A DNA stretch of 64,000 nucleotides, taken from Exiguobacterium sp. s146 (GTDB taxonomy: Bacteria; Bacillota; Bacilli; Exiguobacteriales; Exiguobacteriaceae). A program made the position numbers and the translations under genes. The notes beneath the pieces are model-generated. The model saw nothing but the letters and a program-made list of their open reading frames with translations. It did not search any database and was not told where the DNA came from. Positions 25,656-36,651 of this stretch are shown here, piece by piece (the stretch's first letter is position 1; each line of letters opens with the position of its first letter). The stretch is from contig NZ_JACSMA010000001.1 of assembly GCF_018618415.1 (NCBI RefSeq), positions 372,001 through 436,000 of the forward strand. The letters are read 5' to 3'.

Positions 25656-27197
25656 TTATTCGCCCCGGCCTAACGCCTCTTGGACTTCATTCTTAATAAT
25701 TGTAACAGAAGGACCGTAAATTACTTGAATCCCATTTCCTTTTTGCACAACCCCGTGGGCGCCCGTCGCCTTCAACAAATCCTCGCGGACGTGTTGATGG
25801 TCGTTGACGGTGACGCGGAGGCGTGTCGCACAGCAGTCGACCGTGTCGATGTTGGCATCGCCACCGAGTGCGGCGATGATCGCCGTCGTGCGGTCCGATG
25901 CGTCGACGTCGGCTGTTTTTACAGCTGTTTCGTCTGAACGTCCCGGTGTCATGAAGTTGAACTTCGTGATGAGGAAGCGGAACGTCACGTAGTAGAGCAA
26001 GAACCAGAAGGCACCGATGACCGGTACGAGCATCCAGTTCGTCTTGTCATTTCCCTGTAAAATCCCGAATAAGATAAAGTCGATGAACCCACCTGAGAAC
26101 GTTTGACCAATCGTGATCTCGAAGATGTGGGCCATCATGAAGGCGAGCCCGTCAAAGATGGCGTGGACCAAGTAGAGGACCGGTGCCACGAACAAGAAGG
26201 CGAACTCGAGCGGTTCGGTGATTCCCGTCAGGAACGACGTGAGCGCCGCCGAGAACAAGAGACCGAAGACGACTTTCTTCTGTTCCGGTTTCGCACAGTG
26301 GTACATGGCGAGCGCGGCACCGAGCAGACCGAACATCATCGTGATGAAGCGACCTGACATGAAGCGGGCCGTTCCTTCGTAGAACTGAGTCGTGCTCGGA
26401 TCGGCGAGCTGGGCGAAGAAGATTTTCTGCGTCCCTTCAATCAACGTCCCGTCGATGACCATTGAGCCCCCGAGGCCGGTCGTCCAAAACGGGATGTAGA
26501 AGATGTGGTGCAACCCGAACGGTCCGAGCATCCGGAGCACGAAGCCGTAGATGAACGTCCCGATGTAACCTGTCTTGTCGACGAATCCGCCGAGCGAGAA
26601 AATACCGCTCTGAACCGTCGGCCAGATGAAGTAAAGTCCAATCCCGACACCGATGGCGACGAACGACGTGATGATCGGCACGAAGCGCGATCCGCTGAAG
26701 AAGCCAAGGAACTGTGGAAGCACTTGCTTGTTGTAGCGGTTATGCAAGAGCGCCGTCACAATCCCGATTAAAATACCGCCGAAGACCCCGGTCTCGAGCG
26801 TTTGAATGCCGAGCGCCATCCCTTGACCGGCACTGGCGAGATCCGTCTCCATCAATTCACCCGTGATTTGAAGCATGGCGTTGATGGTGGCGTTCATAAT
26901 CAGATAGCCGAGCATGGCGGCGAGTCCCGCCGTCCCTTTATCCGACTTGGCGAGTCCGACCGCGACCCCGATCGCGAACAGGACAGCCAAGTTGGCGAAG
27001 ACGATCGACCCGGCGGCGGCCATGATGGTAAACAAATGCTGAAGCCAGGTGATGTCGAGGAATGGATACGCCTGGACCGTGTTCGGGTTCGAGAGGGCGC
27101 CCCCGATCCCGAGCAAGAGTCCCGCTGCCGGTAAGACAGCGATGGGCAACATAAATGATTTCCCGAATTGTTGTGCCCGTTCGAATAGACGTGACAT
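25656..27197 (-). CDS. PTS system EIICB component, glucose/GlcNAc family
   Basis: Membrane permease and phosphotransfer protein of 513 residues. The EIIC domain spans about residues 1-410, with LPIAVLPAAGLLLGIGGAL, the GLHHIFYIPFW loop and the GITEPLEFAFLFVAP signature. The C-terminal EIIB domain (about 435-513) has the phospho-cysteine region NIDTVDCCATRLRVTV; the double Cys is unusual, the second aligning with the usual phosphorylated Cys. No EIIA is fused, so it must borrow a cytosolic EIIA. Encoded first in an operon with an RpiR regulator and nanE, its likely substrate is ManNAc or GlcNAc rather than glucose. ATG 27197 follows AAGGAGG. Confidence 0.9.
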   Translation of the reverse strand: MSRLFERAQQFGKSFMLPIAVLPAAGLLLGIGGALSNPNTVQAYPFLDITWLQHLFTIMAAAGSIVFANLAVLFAIGVAVGLAKSDKGTAGLAAMLGYLIMNATINAMLQITGELMETDLASAGQGMALGIQTLETGVFGGILIGIVTALLHNRYNKQVLPQFLGFFSGSRFVPIITSFVAIGVGIGLYFIWPTVQSGIFSLGGFVDKTGYIGTFIYGFVLRMLGPFGLHHIFYIPFWTTGLGGSMVIDGTLIEGTQKIFFAQLADPSTTQFYEGTARFMSGRFITMMFGLLGAALAMYHCAKPEQKKVVFGLLFSAALTSFLTGITEPLEFAFLFVAPVLYLVHAIFDGLAFMMAHIFEITIGQTFSGGFIDFILFGILQGNDKTNWMLVPVIGAFWFLLYYVTFRFLITKFNFMTPGRSDETAVKTADVDASDRTTAIIAALGGDANIDTVDCCATRLRVTVNDHQHVREDLLKATGAHGVVQKGNGIQVIYGPSVTIIKNEVQEALGRGE

Positions 27198-27230
27198 GAT
27201 AAAGTCCTCCTTAAAATTATTTTCACCTGA

Positions 27231-27268
27231 ATCATAATATGAAAAATATTTTTATGCAAGCGGTTACG
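27231..27268 (-). promoter_or_regulatory. SigA promoter with overlapping cre and spacer palindrome (EIIBC-nanE operon)
   Basis: On the minus strand TTGCAT (27259-27254), a 17-nt spacer and TATGAT (27236-27231) form a good SigA promoter. The spacer contains the perfect palindrome AAAAATATTTTT (27242-27253), a plausible RpiR-family operator. A cre-like site TGCAAGCGGTTACG (27255-27268, 12 of 14 consensus positions) overlaps the -35 box. The arrangement predicts substrate induction plus glucose repression. Confidence 0.72.
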
Positions 27269-27283
27269 GTAAAAATCTTTTTA

Positions 27284-27320
27284 ACAAAAAATCGAACCAG
27301 TCAACGGGACCGGTTCGATT
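27284..27320 (-). terminator. Terminator of beta-glucoside operon
   Basis: AATCGAACC at 27290 pairs with GGTTCGATT at 27312. On the minus strand the stem is followed by a TTTTTTG tract, directly after the glucosidase stop and only a few bases from the next operon's cre/promoter. Confidence 0.85.
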
Positions 27321-27327
27321 CGCATGG

Positions 27328-30724
<3,397 letters not shown>

Positions 30725-30766
30725 GTCCATACCTTCCTTTTCCATTGGATTTTACGTTCGCGTCAA

Positions 30767-30834
30767 ATAAAAAACCTGACCCGTGTCAGAGGAAATACGT
30801 AACATCACGTATACCATCTGACTCGAGTCAGGTT
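30767..30834 (-). terminator. Conditional leader terminator of beta-glucoside operon
   Basis: On the minus strand AACCTGACTCGAGTCAGA pairs with TCTGACACGGGTCAGGTT, followed by TTTTATTTG, about 45-110 nt ahead of the EIIBCA start. The 5' arm shares the AACCTGA bases with the upstream RAT, so the two structures are mutually exclusive. Confidence 0.85.
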
Positions 30835-30857
30835 ATGCCCACTAAAGGTAACATTCC
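30830..30857 (-). promoter_or_regulatory. RAT antiterminator element (LicT/SacY/BglG type)
   Basis: The minus-strand 28-nt element starts GGAATGTTACC and ends GGGCATAACCT, matching the RAT consensus (GGATTGTTACTG...GCAGGCAAAACC) in its 5' and 3' conserved arms. It overlaps the terminator's 5' arm. A BglG-family antiterminator would stabilise it in the presence of a beta-glucoside. No such protein is encoded in the window. Confidence 0.82.
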
Positions 30858-30894
30858 TGCGCAGGAGACCGTTCAGTTGTTATTTGATACTTGA

Positions 30895-30931
30895 AATGTA
30901 GCACCCGCCAAAACAAATGTCAACGCTTACA
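30895..30931 (-). promoter_or_regulatory. SigA promoter overlapped by cre (beta-glucoside operon)
   Basis: Minus-strand consensus -35 TTGACA (30923-30918), 17-nt spacer, -10 TACATT (30900-30895). The cre TGTAAGCGTTGACA (30931-30918) matches TGWAANCGNTNWCA at 13 of 14 positions and contains the -35 box within it, so CcpA binding would exclude RNA polymerase. Confidence 0.85.
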
Positions 30932-31067
30932 TTTGGGGATTTTCAGATTTCTTTTTTCTGTCAGAAGTGATAATATTTCACTTCTATAGATGGGAATCAT
31001 TTTGACTTGAAACCAAAGGGAAACAGAATTCGTACATAGATTAACAATTCAAAAGGGAGTCCAAATC

Positions 31068-31523
31068 ATGAGACGTGAACAACATATCCGCCGCCTCGTC
31101 GACTACGCGCGGCAAGGGAATACGAAGACGTTTATCCTAGGAGCCGCCTCGGCGATCATCACGGGAACGCTCGTCCAGTACGTCTCCCAATACGAATTCA
31201 TCGTGCTCGGCATCGGCTTTCTAGGTGTCATCCCGCTAGCCGTTCGCGAATGGAAACTTGGTACAATCCGGGCCACGTTCAATGACAATGCGACGTATCA
31301 GCGGCTCGTCCGGTTGCCATTCTGGCTGACGTTATGTGGATTGGTCATGCTGTATGGACTTCTCGGGTGGTACGATTCTGGCTCGGCGGGACCGTCCTTC
31401 TTAATCGGGTTCGCGGCGCTCTGCATGGTGATGTTCGGTCTCCAGCGCGCCTTCGATCGGGTCATCTTGAAGCTCGAGCCGGACTATATCACCGACCGTG
31501 AGCTGCATCGCGAGTTGAAATGA
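31068..31523 (+). CDS. Small membrane protein of unknown function
   Basis: A 151-residue protein with a basic N-terminus (RREQHIRRLVDYARQGN) and four hydrophobic segments at about 22-38, 42-60, 84-102 and 108-128, ending in a charged cytosolic tail. I recognise no family. ATG 31068 has AAAGGGAG at 8 nt. It is monocistronic, divergent from the beta-glucoside operon, and ends at a strong terminator shared with the convergent acetyltransferase gene. Confidence 0.75.
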   Translation: MRREQHIRRLVDYARQGNTKTFILGAASAIITGTLVQYVSQYEFIVLGIGFLGVIPLAVREWKLGTIRATFNDNATYQRLVRLPFWLTLCGLVMLYGLLGWYDSGSAGPSFLIGFAALCMVMFGLQRAFDRVILKLEPDYITDRELHRELK

Positions 31524-31560
31524 AAAACGAGGTCACCCGGCGCGGGGTGACCTTGTTTTT
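31524..31560. terminator. Bidirectional terminator
   Basis: AAAACGAGGTCACCC pairs with GGGTGACCTTGTTTTT across a GC loop between two convergent genes. Confidence 0.85.
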
Positions 31561-31562
31561 GC

Positions 31563-32210
31563 TTACAGATAACGCTCGTTCATGACCCGACCCCGGACCG
31601 GCTTGGCGGGGGACCCGTAGGCGACGACGTGGTTCGGGATGTCCTTGACGACAGTGGCACCGGCACCGATGACCGTGTCGTGTCCGATGTGGACGTTGTG
31701 AATGACCGTCGAACTCATGCCGATGAACGTCCGGGTGCCGACATGGACGTTGCCCCCGAGATGGGCGCCTGGGGCGACCGAAGCGAACGGTTCGAGCACA
31801 CAGTCGTGATCGACCGATGCCATCGTGTTGACGATGCTGTGCGGGCCGATGACGGCGTTCGGATTGATGACGCTGCCGGCCATGACGGCCGTCCCTGCGC
31901 CGAGGGTAACGTTCTTGCCGATGACGGCGCTCGGATGGATGGCGTTGATGAACTCGAAGTCCGGCATCCGGGCCCGAATGTTCCGCTCCAGCATCTCGCG
32001 TTGGACGTTATCGCCAATGCCGATGATGCCTTTTTGGGCGACGACGTTGGAATGGACGAGACCGAGCACGGGGTACCCGGCGACGAACTTCCCGATGAGT
32101 GCTGGGTTATCGTCATAAATTCCTGCGATCCGGTAGAGCCCCATCAACTCAAGAATATCGATGATGACTTGTGCGTGACCGCCTGCACCAAAAATCACAA
32201 TCCATTCCAT
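31563..32210 (-). CDS. NeuD/PglD-family sugar O- or N-acyltransferase
   Basis: A 215-residue acetyltransferase. The N-terminal Rossmann-like half opens IVIFGAGGHAQVIIDIL, the UDP-sugar binding motif of NeuD/PglD proteins. The C-terminal left-handed beta-helix has repeated hexapeptides (IGKNVTLGAGTAVMAGSVIN), the catalytic HDCVLEPFAS His region, and the closing GSPAKPVRGR. In this context it probably acetylates a UDP-amino sugar or a sugar precursor for the second exopolysaccharide locus that starts nearby on the other strand. ATG 32210 has AAGGGGTG upstream. Confidence 0.85.
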   Translation of the reverse strand: MEWIVIFGAGGHAQVIIDILELMGLYRIAGIYDDNPALIGKFVAGYPVLGLVHSNVVAQKGIIGIGDNVQREMLERNIRARMPDFEFINAIHPSAVIGKNVTLGAGTAVMAGSVINPNAVIGPHSIVNTMASVDHDCVLEPFASVAPGAHLGGNVHVGTRTFIGMSSTVIHNVHIGHDTVIGAGATVVKDIPNHVVAYGSPAKPVRGRVMNERYL

Positions 32211-32491
32211 GATTGGTCACCCCTTTTTGCCGAAAACTGTCGAAAATATTGTTCTGTACGTTAGTTATTTCCGATTCCCTGTATTTGAAACAAAACAAAA
32301 AAGAAGTTACGAGCATGGTTTGATATCGAAGCATATTCCAGGAACAGACATGTGACTTCCTATAAAGGGATTCGTTCAAAAATCTGTAAACCTTCCAAGT
32401 ACAATCCAAAAGCATTATCCGCATTTCCGTTTTGTTGTTTTTCGGACGGGCTATTTTCCTAAGGTAATCTACTGATGGGAGGAGTGCTCAC

Positions 32492-33337
32492 ATGCCTTTG
32501 AAACTGATGTACATCACGAACCAGCCGGAGATCGCGCTGCTCGCTGAACAGAACGGGGTCGATTGGGTGTTCGTCGACTTAGAGTTGAACGGGAAAGTGG
32601 AACGGCAAGGTCATCTCGATACGGTCATCTCACGCCACGCGGTCCGCGACGTGAGCCGGTTGCGCGCGGTCTTGAAGCATGCGGAGTTGCTCGTCCGCGT
32701 CAATCCGATTTTCCAAGGATCGCGCTTTGAAATCAATGAAGTCATCAACCGAGGAGCCGACGTCGTCATGTTGCCGTATTATAAGACGGTCGACGAAGTC
32801 GCGACGTTCATTGAGCTCGTCGATCGTAGGGCCGGCGTCTGTCTGTTGTGTGAGACGAAAGAGGCCGTCGCCTGTATGCCGGACGTGCTCAAACTATCGG
32901 GCATCGACTACGTCCATATCGGGTTGAACGACTTACATCTGAGCTACGGGCAAAGTTTTCTGTTCGAACCGCTCGCCGACGGGACGGTCGAGGCGGTGAC
33001 GCGTCAACTCCAGGCGGCGGGCATCCCGTATGGCTTCGGCGGCATCGCCCGAATCGGGGAAGGGAGACTCCCGGCCGAGAAAGTGCTCGGGGAGCATGTC
33101 CGGCTCGGCTCGTCGCTCGCGATTCTATCGCGTAGCTTCTGTAATATCGGGGCGACCGGAAAATTTGATGCCAGACAGGCACAAATGTTCCAAGAAGGGG
33201 TATGGAAAATTAGGGTGTACGAGCAACAGCTCGAACACGCGACACCGGAGTGGTTGGAATTGAACCGGTTGAGCCTCGTCTCGACCGTCGATGCCATCGC
33301 GACGGAAATCCAGAACCGGAAAGGGATTTTGTCATGA
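32492..33337 (+). CDS. HpcH/HpaI aldolase-family protein
   Basis: TIM-barrel enzyme of 281 residues in the class-II HpcH/HpaI aldolase/citrate-lyase family, which makes or splits C-C bonds of 2-oxo acids using a divalent metal. Recognisable are LMYITNQPEIALLAEQNGVD with WVFVDLELNGK (where this family binds metal and substrate), VRVNPIF, GADVVMLPYYKT, the CLLCETKEAV Glu, and YVHIGLNDLHLSYG. The usual arginine and pyruvate-binding pattern is only partly kept, so the substrate may differ from classic HpcH. Its stop overlaps the ATG of the 2-hydroxyacid dehydrogenase, so the two act together. GGAGG precedes ATG 32492. Confidence 0.82.
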   Translation: MPLKLMYITNQPEIALLAEQNGVDWVFVDLELNGKVERQGHLDTVISRHAVRDVSRLRAVLKHAELLVRVNPIFQGSRFEINEVINRGADVVMLPYYKTVDEVATFIELVDRRAGVCLLCETKEAVACMPDVLKLSGIDYVHIGLNDLHLSYGQSFLFEPLADGTVEAVTRQLQAAGIPYGFGGIARIGEGRLPAEKVLGEHVRLGSSLAILSRSFCNIGATGKFDARQAQMFQEGVWKIRVYEQQLEHATPEWLELNRLSLVSTVDAIATEIQNRKGILS

Positions 33338-34239
33338 ATTTGCTATCGACAGGAGTGCGGTTGACTCCTGAACAACTCGCGACACTCGAACGACTCGGTT
33401 ATACGGTGACGACACTCCGCGAAGAGGCGGATGTGACGGACATCGATGTCTCAGAGGTCGAGGGCTTGATTTGTAATAACTTGTTCCAATATCGCCAATG
33501 TGCGGATTTCAAACGACTTCAGTTCGTCCAAGCGATCAGTGCCGGACTAGACCGTCTGCCGCTCGACGAACTGAAGGAACGAGACATCCGCATCTATAAC
33601 GCCGGCGACACGTACGCCGTCCCAATGGCCGAATGGATCGTCTGGCAATTGCTCGACTTTATGAAGCACGGGGCGGCGTTTCGCGAGAAACAGGCGAACC
33701 GGCATTGGGAGAAGGAGCGTCGCTTGCGCGAACTGACCGGCAAGACCGTGGCACTGCTTGGACTTGGCCATGTCGGCGAGGCAATCGCCACACGGCTCCG
33801 CGCGTTCGATATGACTCTCATCGGCGTCGGGCATCGGGAGAAGCAGGTCCCGTTCGTCGACCGTTACGTGTTGATGGATGAGTTGCATGACGTCTTGGCG
33901 GAGAGTGATGTCATCGTCATCGCGTTACCGCTCACCGACGATACGTATCATCTCATCGATGCGGAGGCGATCGCGTCCATGAAGGAAGATGCCGTCCTGT
34001 TGAACGTCGCGCGCGGATCGATTATCGATGAGACGGCGCTCATCGCGGCGCTCGAGGAGGGCAAGTTCTTCGGGGTCGCCTTGGACGTCTTCGAGACCGA
34101 GCCGCTCCCGTCGGACCACGCGCTCTACAACTTCGAATGGGTGACGCTCACCCCGCACAATTCGTATGTGTCGGACCGGGTGAACGAGCGGCTGTTCGAG
34201 AACATCGTCCACAATTTGCGGCACGAACAACTTCACTGA
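33334..34239 (+). CDS. D-isomer 2-hydroxyacid dehydrogenase family protein
   Basis: NAD(P)-dependent oxidoreductase of 301 residues that interconverts 2-oxo and D-2-hydroxy acids. The cofactor domain has LLGLGHVGEAIATRL, VIVIALPLTDDTYHLI, then LLNVARGSIIDETALI (catalytic Arg), ALDVFETEPLP (Glu) and LTPHNSY (the catalytic His position). The N-terminal substrate domain is short. It is coupled to the upstream aldolase by a 4-bp ATGA overlap and followed by a terminator. The pair may make a small hydroxy acid, perhaps a polymer substituent such as a glycerate- or lactate-like group; that is inference from location. Confidence 0.85.
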   Translation: MNLLSTGVRLTPEQLATLERLGYTVTTLREEADVTDIDVSEVEGLICNNLFQYRQCADFKRLQFVQAISAGLDRLPLDELKERDIRIYNAGDTYAVPMAEWIVWQLLDFMKHGAAFREKQANRHWEKERRLRELTGKTVALLGLGHVGEAIATRLRAFDMTLIGVGHREKQVPFVDRYVLMDELHDVLAESDVIVIALPLTDDTYHLIDAEAIASMKEDAVLLNVARGSIIDETALIAALEEGKFFGVALDVFETEPLPSDHALYNFEWVTLTPHNSYVSDRVNERLFENIVHNLRHEQLH

Positions 34240-34245
34240 CATGCG

Positions 34246-34272
34246 AAGCTGACCAAACGGTCGGCTTTTTTC
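34246..34272 (+). terminator. Terminator after aldolase-dehydrogenase pair
   Basis: AAGCTGACC pairs with GGTCGGCTT followed by TTTTT, immediately after the dehydrogenase stop. Confidence 0.85.
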
Positions 34273-34313
34273 GTTTTTTATAATTCACGAAAAGATTATC
34301 CACGACTCATTCC

Positions 34314-34338
34314 GTTTGTGAGTTACCGCAAAGGGCAT
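34314..34338 (+). promoter_or_regulatory. Candidate SigB-type promoter for exopolysaccharide operon
   Basis: GTTTGT, a 13-nt spacer and GGGCAT resemble the general-stress consensus GTTTAA-N12-14-GGGWAW. It lies about 75 bp ahead of the first glycosyltransferase start. No equally good SigA promoter was seen in the 140-bp gap. One base in the -10 box deviates. Confidence 0.4.
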
Positions 34339-34411
34339 ACGGGAACAACGAGGATAGAATGATAGTCATTCACTCACATCATGAAACGACAACCTAGAAG
34401 GAGTGACCTAC

Positions 34412-35467
34412 ATGCCAAGTCTGACCCCGCTCGTCAGCCTCGTCGTCCCCGTCTACAATACGGGCCCTTACATCCGGCAATGTCTCGACAGTCTGACGCA
34501 ACAGACGTACCCGCACGTCGAGATCATCTGTATCAACGACGGAAGCACCGACGACAGCCATCACATCTTGATGGAATATATTTATGACCCGCGTGTCCAA
34601 GTGCTCGACCAAACGAATCGGGGCTGCGCCTTCAGCCGCACCCGAGGGCTCGGCATGGCGACGGGGGAGTACATCATGTTCATCGATGGTGACGACTGGC
34701 TCGATTTGGACGCGATTCGCATCCTCGTCGCACACGCCGAACGAGAACAGGCCGACGCGGTAATGGGCACGTACGTCCGCGAGTACAAGGGCCGCTCGTT
34801 ACCGAAGAAGATATTTGACGCGGACTTTTTGTCGTTCGACGCGGAACAGACGAAGCGCCACGTCCATCGCCGTCTGTTCGGACTGATTGGCGAGGAGCTG
34901 GCCCATCCGGAAAACGTTGATGCCCTCAACTCGAACTGTTTCACGCTCTATCACCGCGATCTCGTCAAACATCTCGTGTTCGGGAACGGTCCGTACGGCA
35001 CGTTCAGTGACCTTTATTTCCAAATCGAGGCGCTCGAGCATTGCCGCCGATTCATCTATGTCGATTACCCGGTCTACCATTATCGGAAGACGGACGCTCA
35101 GTCGATGTCGAGTGCGTACAAGCAGGACTTGATTGCCTCCCGGCTTCATTTTTTCCACATTCTCATGAACTATATCGAGACGCATCATCTCGGCGAGGAG
35201 TACATGCGCGCCCTTTACAACCGGATCGCCCTCAGCATGATCGGCATCGGCTTGAACGAGCTGGCGGCACCGAAGACGCTGTTCGCCCAGGCCGAGTCGT
35301 TGAAGCAAGTGCTCCGCCAAGACGAATACAGACAGGCCTATTCGCAGATGGAACTGCAGCATTTCGATGTGAAGTGGCGGACGTTCTTCCAGCTCTGTAA
35401 ACATGAGCGGACCGTCCCGCTCGTCCTGATGTTGCATGGGGTCGATTATCTTCGGAAACGTGTGTGA
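34412..35467 (+). CDS. Glycosyltransferase family 2
   Basis: Inverting GT-A enzyme of 351 residues. VSLVVPVYNTGPYIRQCLDS, CINDGSTDDS, the loop GCAFSRTRGLGMA and the metal site FIDGDDW are in standard order. A glycine replaces the usual Ser in DSDD, which is tolerated in many enzymes. ATG 34412 lies 8 nt from AGAAGGAG; an in-frame GTG at 34403 overlaps that site. It is the first gene of the GC-rich exopolysaccharide operon that runs to 41616, probably adding one sugar of the repeat unit. Confidence 0.88.
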   Translation: MPSLTPLVSLVVPVYNTGPYIRQCLDSLTQQTYPHVEIICINDGSTDDSHHILMEYIYDPRVQVLDQTNRGCAFSRTRGLGMATGEYIMFIDGDDWLDLDAIRILVAHAEREQADAVMGTYVREYKGRSLPKKIFDADFLSFDAEQTKRHVHRRLFGLIGEELAHPENVDALNSNCFTLYHRDLVKHLVFGNGPYGTFSDLYFQIEALEHCRRFIYVDYPVYHYRKTDAQSMSSAYKQDLIASRLHFFHILMNYIETHHLGEEYMRALYNRIALSMIGIGLNELAAPKTLFAQAESLKQVLRQDEYRQAYSQMELQHFDVKWRTFFQLCKHERTVPLVLMLHGVDYLRKRV

Positions 35468-35479
35468 GGAGGAGAAACG

Positions 35480-36634
35480 ATGAAACGAGTGCTCATGGTC
35501 GCCTCGGTCGTCTCGATGATCGAGAGCTTCAACCGCGACAATATCCGCATGCTCCAAGAGATGAATTATCAAGTCGACGTCGCCACGAACTTTGAGTGGG
35601 GCAGCATGTATTCCGCTGAAAAGATTGCCCGTATCAAACAGGACTTGGAGGCGAACGGGGTCACCCTCTATCAAATCGATTTCGAGCGCGACATCAAGAA
35701 GATGAACGGCCATGTCCGCGCCTATCAACAGTTGAAGGCCGTCATGACGGCGAACCACTATCACTTCATCCACTGCCACTCGCCGATCGGCGGGGTCGTC
35801 GGCCGGCTCGTCGCCCGCCAGACGCACACGCCGTGCATGTATACGGCGCACGGCTTCCATTTCTTCAAAGGCAGCCCGTCGCTCAACTGGATGTTATACT
35901 ACCCGGTCGAACGGACGCTCGCCCGCCTGACCGACACGATCGTCACCATCAACGAGGAGGACTTCTCGCGGGCACAGACGTTTAAGACGTCGCACACGTT
36001 CCGTATCCCCGGCATCGGTGTCGACACGAAACGGATTGAGGCGGTCACGATTGACCGTCCGCTGAAACGTCGTAGCCTCGGCATCGACAGTGACACCGAC
36101 TTCGTCTTATTGTCGGTCGGCGAATTGAACGAGAACAAGAACCACGAGACGATTATCCGCGCCATCGCCTCGCTACATGAGCCGACACTCCGCTATTTGA
36201 TCGCCGGGACGGGTGATAATAAAGACCACCTCGAGCGGCTCATCCGGGAGCTCGGGCTCGAGCAACAAGTCGCCTTGCTAGGTTTCCGGGACGACGTCAT
36301 CGAAGTGATGAAAGCGTCCGACTGCTTCGTCTTCCCGTCGAAACGGGAAGGGCTCGGCATGGCCGCGCTCGAGGCGATGGCCGCCGGATTGCCGCTCATC
36401 ACGTCGAACGTGCATGGCATCAATGACTATTCGATTGACGGAGTGACCGGCTACAAATGTTCGCCGGAAGACGTGGCCGGCTTCGCCCGGGCCATCCGGA
36501 CGATGCAACTCGATTTCGATTTGTCCCACCAGATGGGGCTCCATAACAGCGAGTCGGTCAAGGCGTTCGACGTCGACCGTTCGAAGATGGAGATGCGACG
36601 CATCTATGAGAGTTTTGATCGACCGATTGCCTGA
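35480..36634 (+). CDS. Glycosyltransferase family 4, EpsD/CapM-like
   Basis: GT-B enzyme of 384 residues. The N-terminal domain contains MVASVVSMIESFNRDNIRML and the HCHSPIGGVVGRL, TAHGFHFFKG segments typical of the EpsD/CapM group. The C-terminal donor domain has SVGELNENKNHETIIRAI, LLGFRDDV and PSKREGLGMAALEAMAAGLP (E(x)7E). ATG 35480 follows GAGGAGG. It is 12 bp downstream of the GT2 gene in the same operon. The EpsD-like group commonly transfers the second sugar onto the lipid-linked initiating sugar. Confidence 0.9.
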   Translation: MKRVLMVASVVSMIESFNRDNIRMLQEMNYQVDVATNFEWGSMYSAEKIARIKQDLEANGVTLYQIDFERDIKKMNGHVRAYQQLKAVMTANHYHFIHCHSPIGGVVGRLVARQTHTPCMYTAHGFHFFKGSPSLNWMLYYPVERTLARLTDTIVTINEEDFSRAQTFKTSHTFRIPGIGVDTKRIEAVTIDRPLKRRSLGIDSDTDFVLLSVGELNENKNHETIIRAIASLHEPTLRYLIAGTGDNKDHLERLIRELGLEQQVALLGFRDDVIEVMKASDCFVFPSKREGLGMAALEAMAAGLPLITSNVHGINDYSIDGVTGYKCSPEDVAGFARAIRTMQLDFDLSHQMGLHNSESVKAFDVDRSKMEMRRIYESFDRPIA

Positions 36635-36651
36635 AGAGAGGAGGGAGACGC

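Noticed and set aside
34799-35860. A 353-codon minus-strand frame across two glycosyltransferase genes
   Set aside because: Long only because of codon bias in the real genes; crosses their boundary and has no family features.
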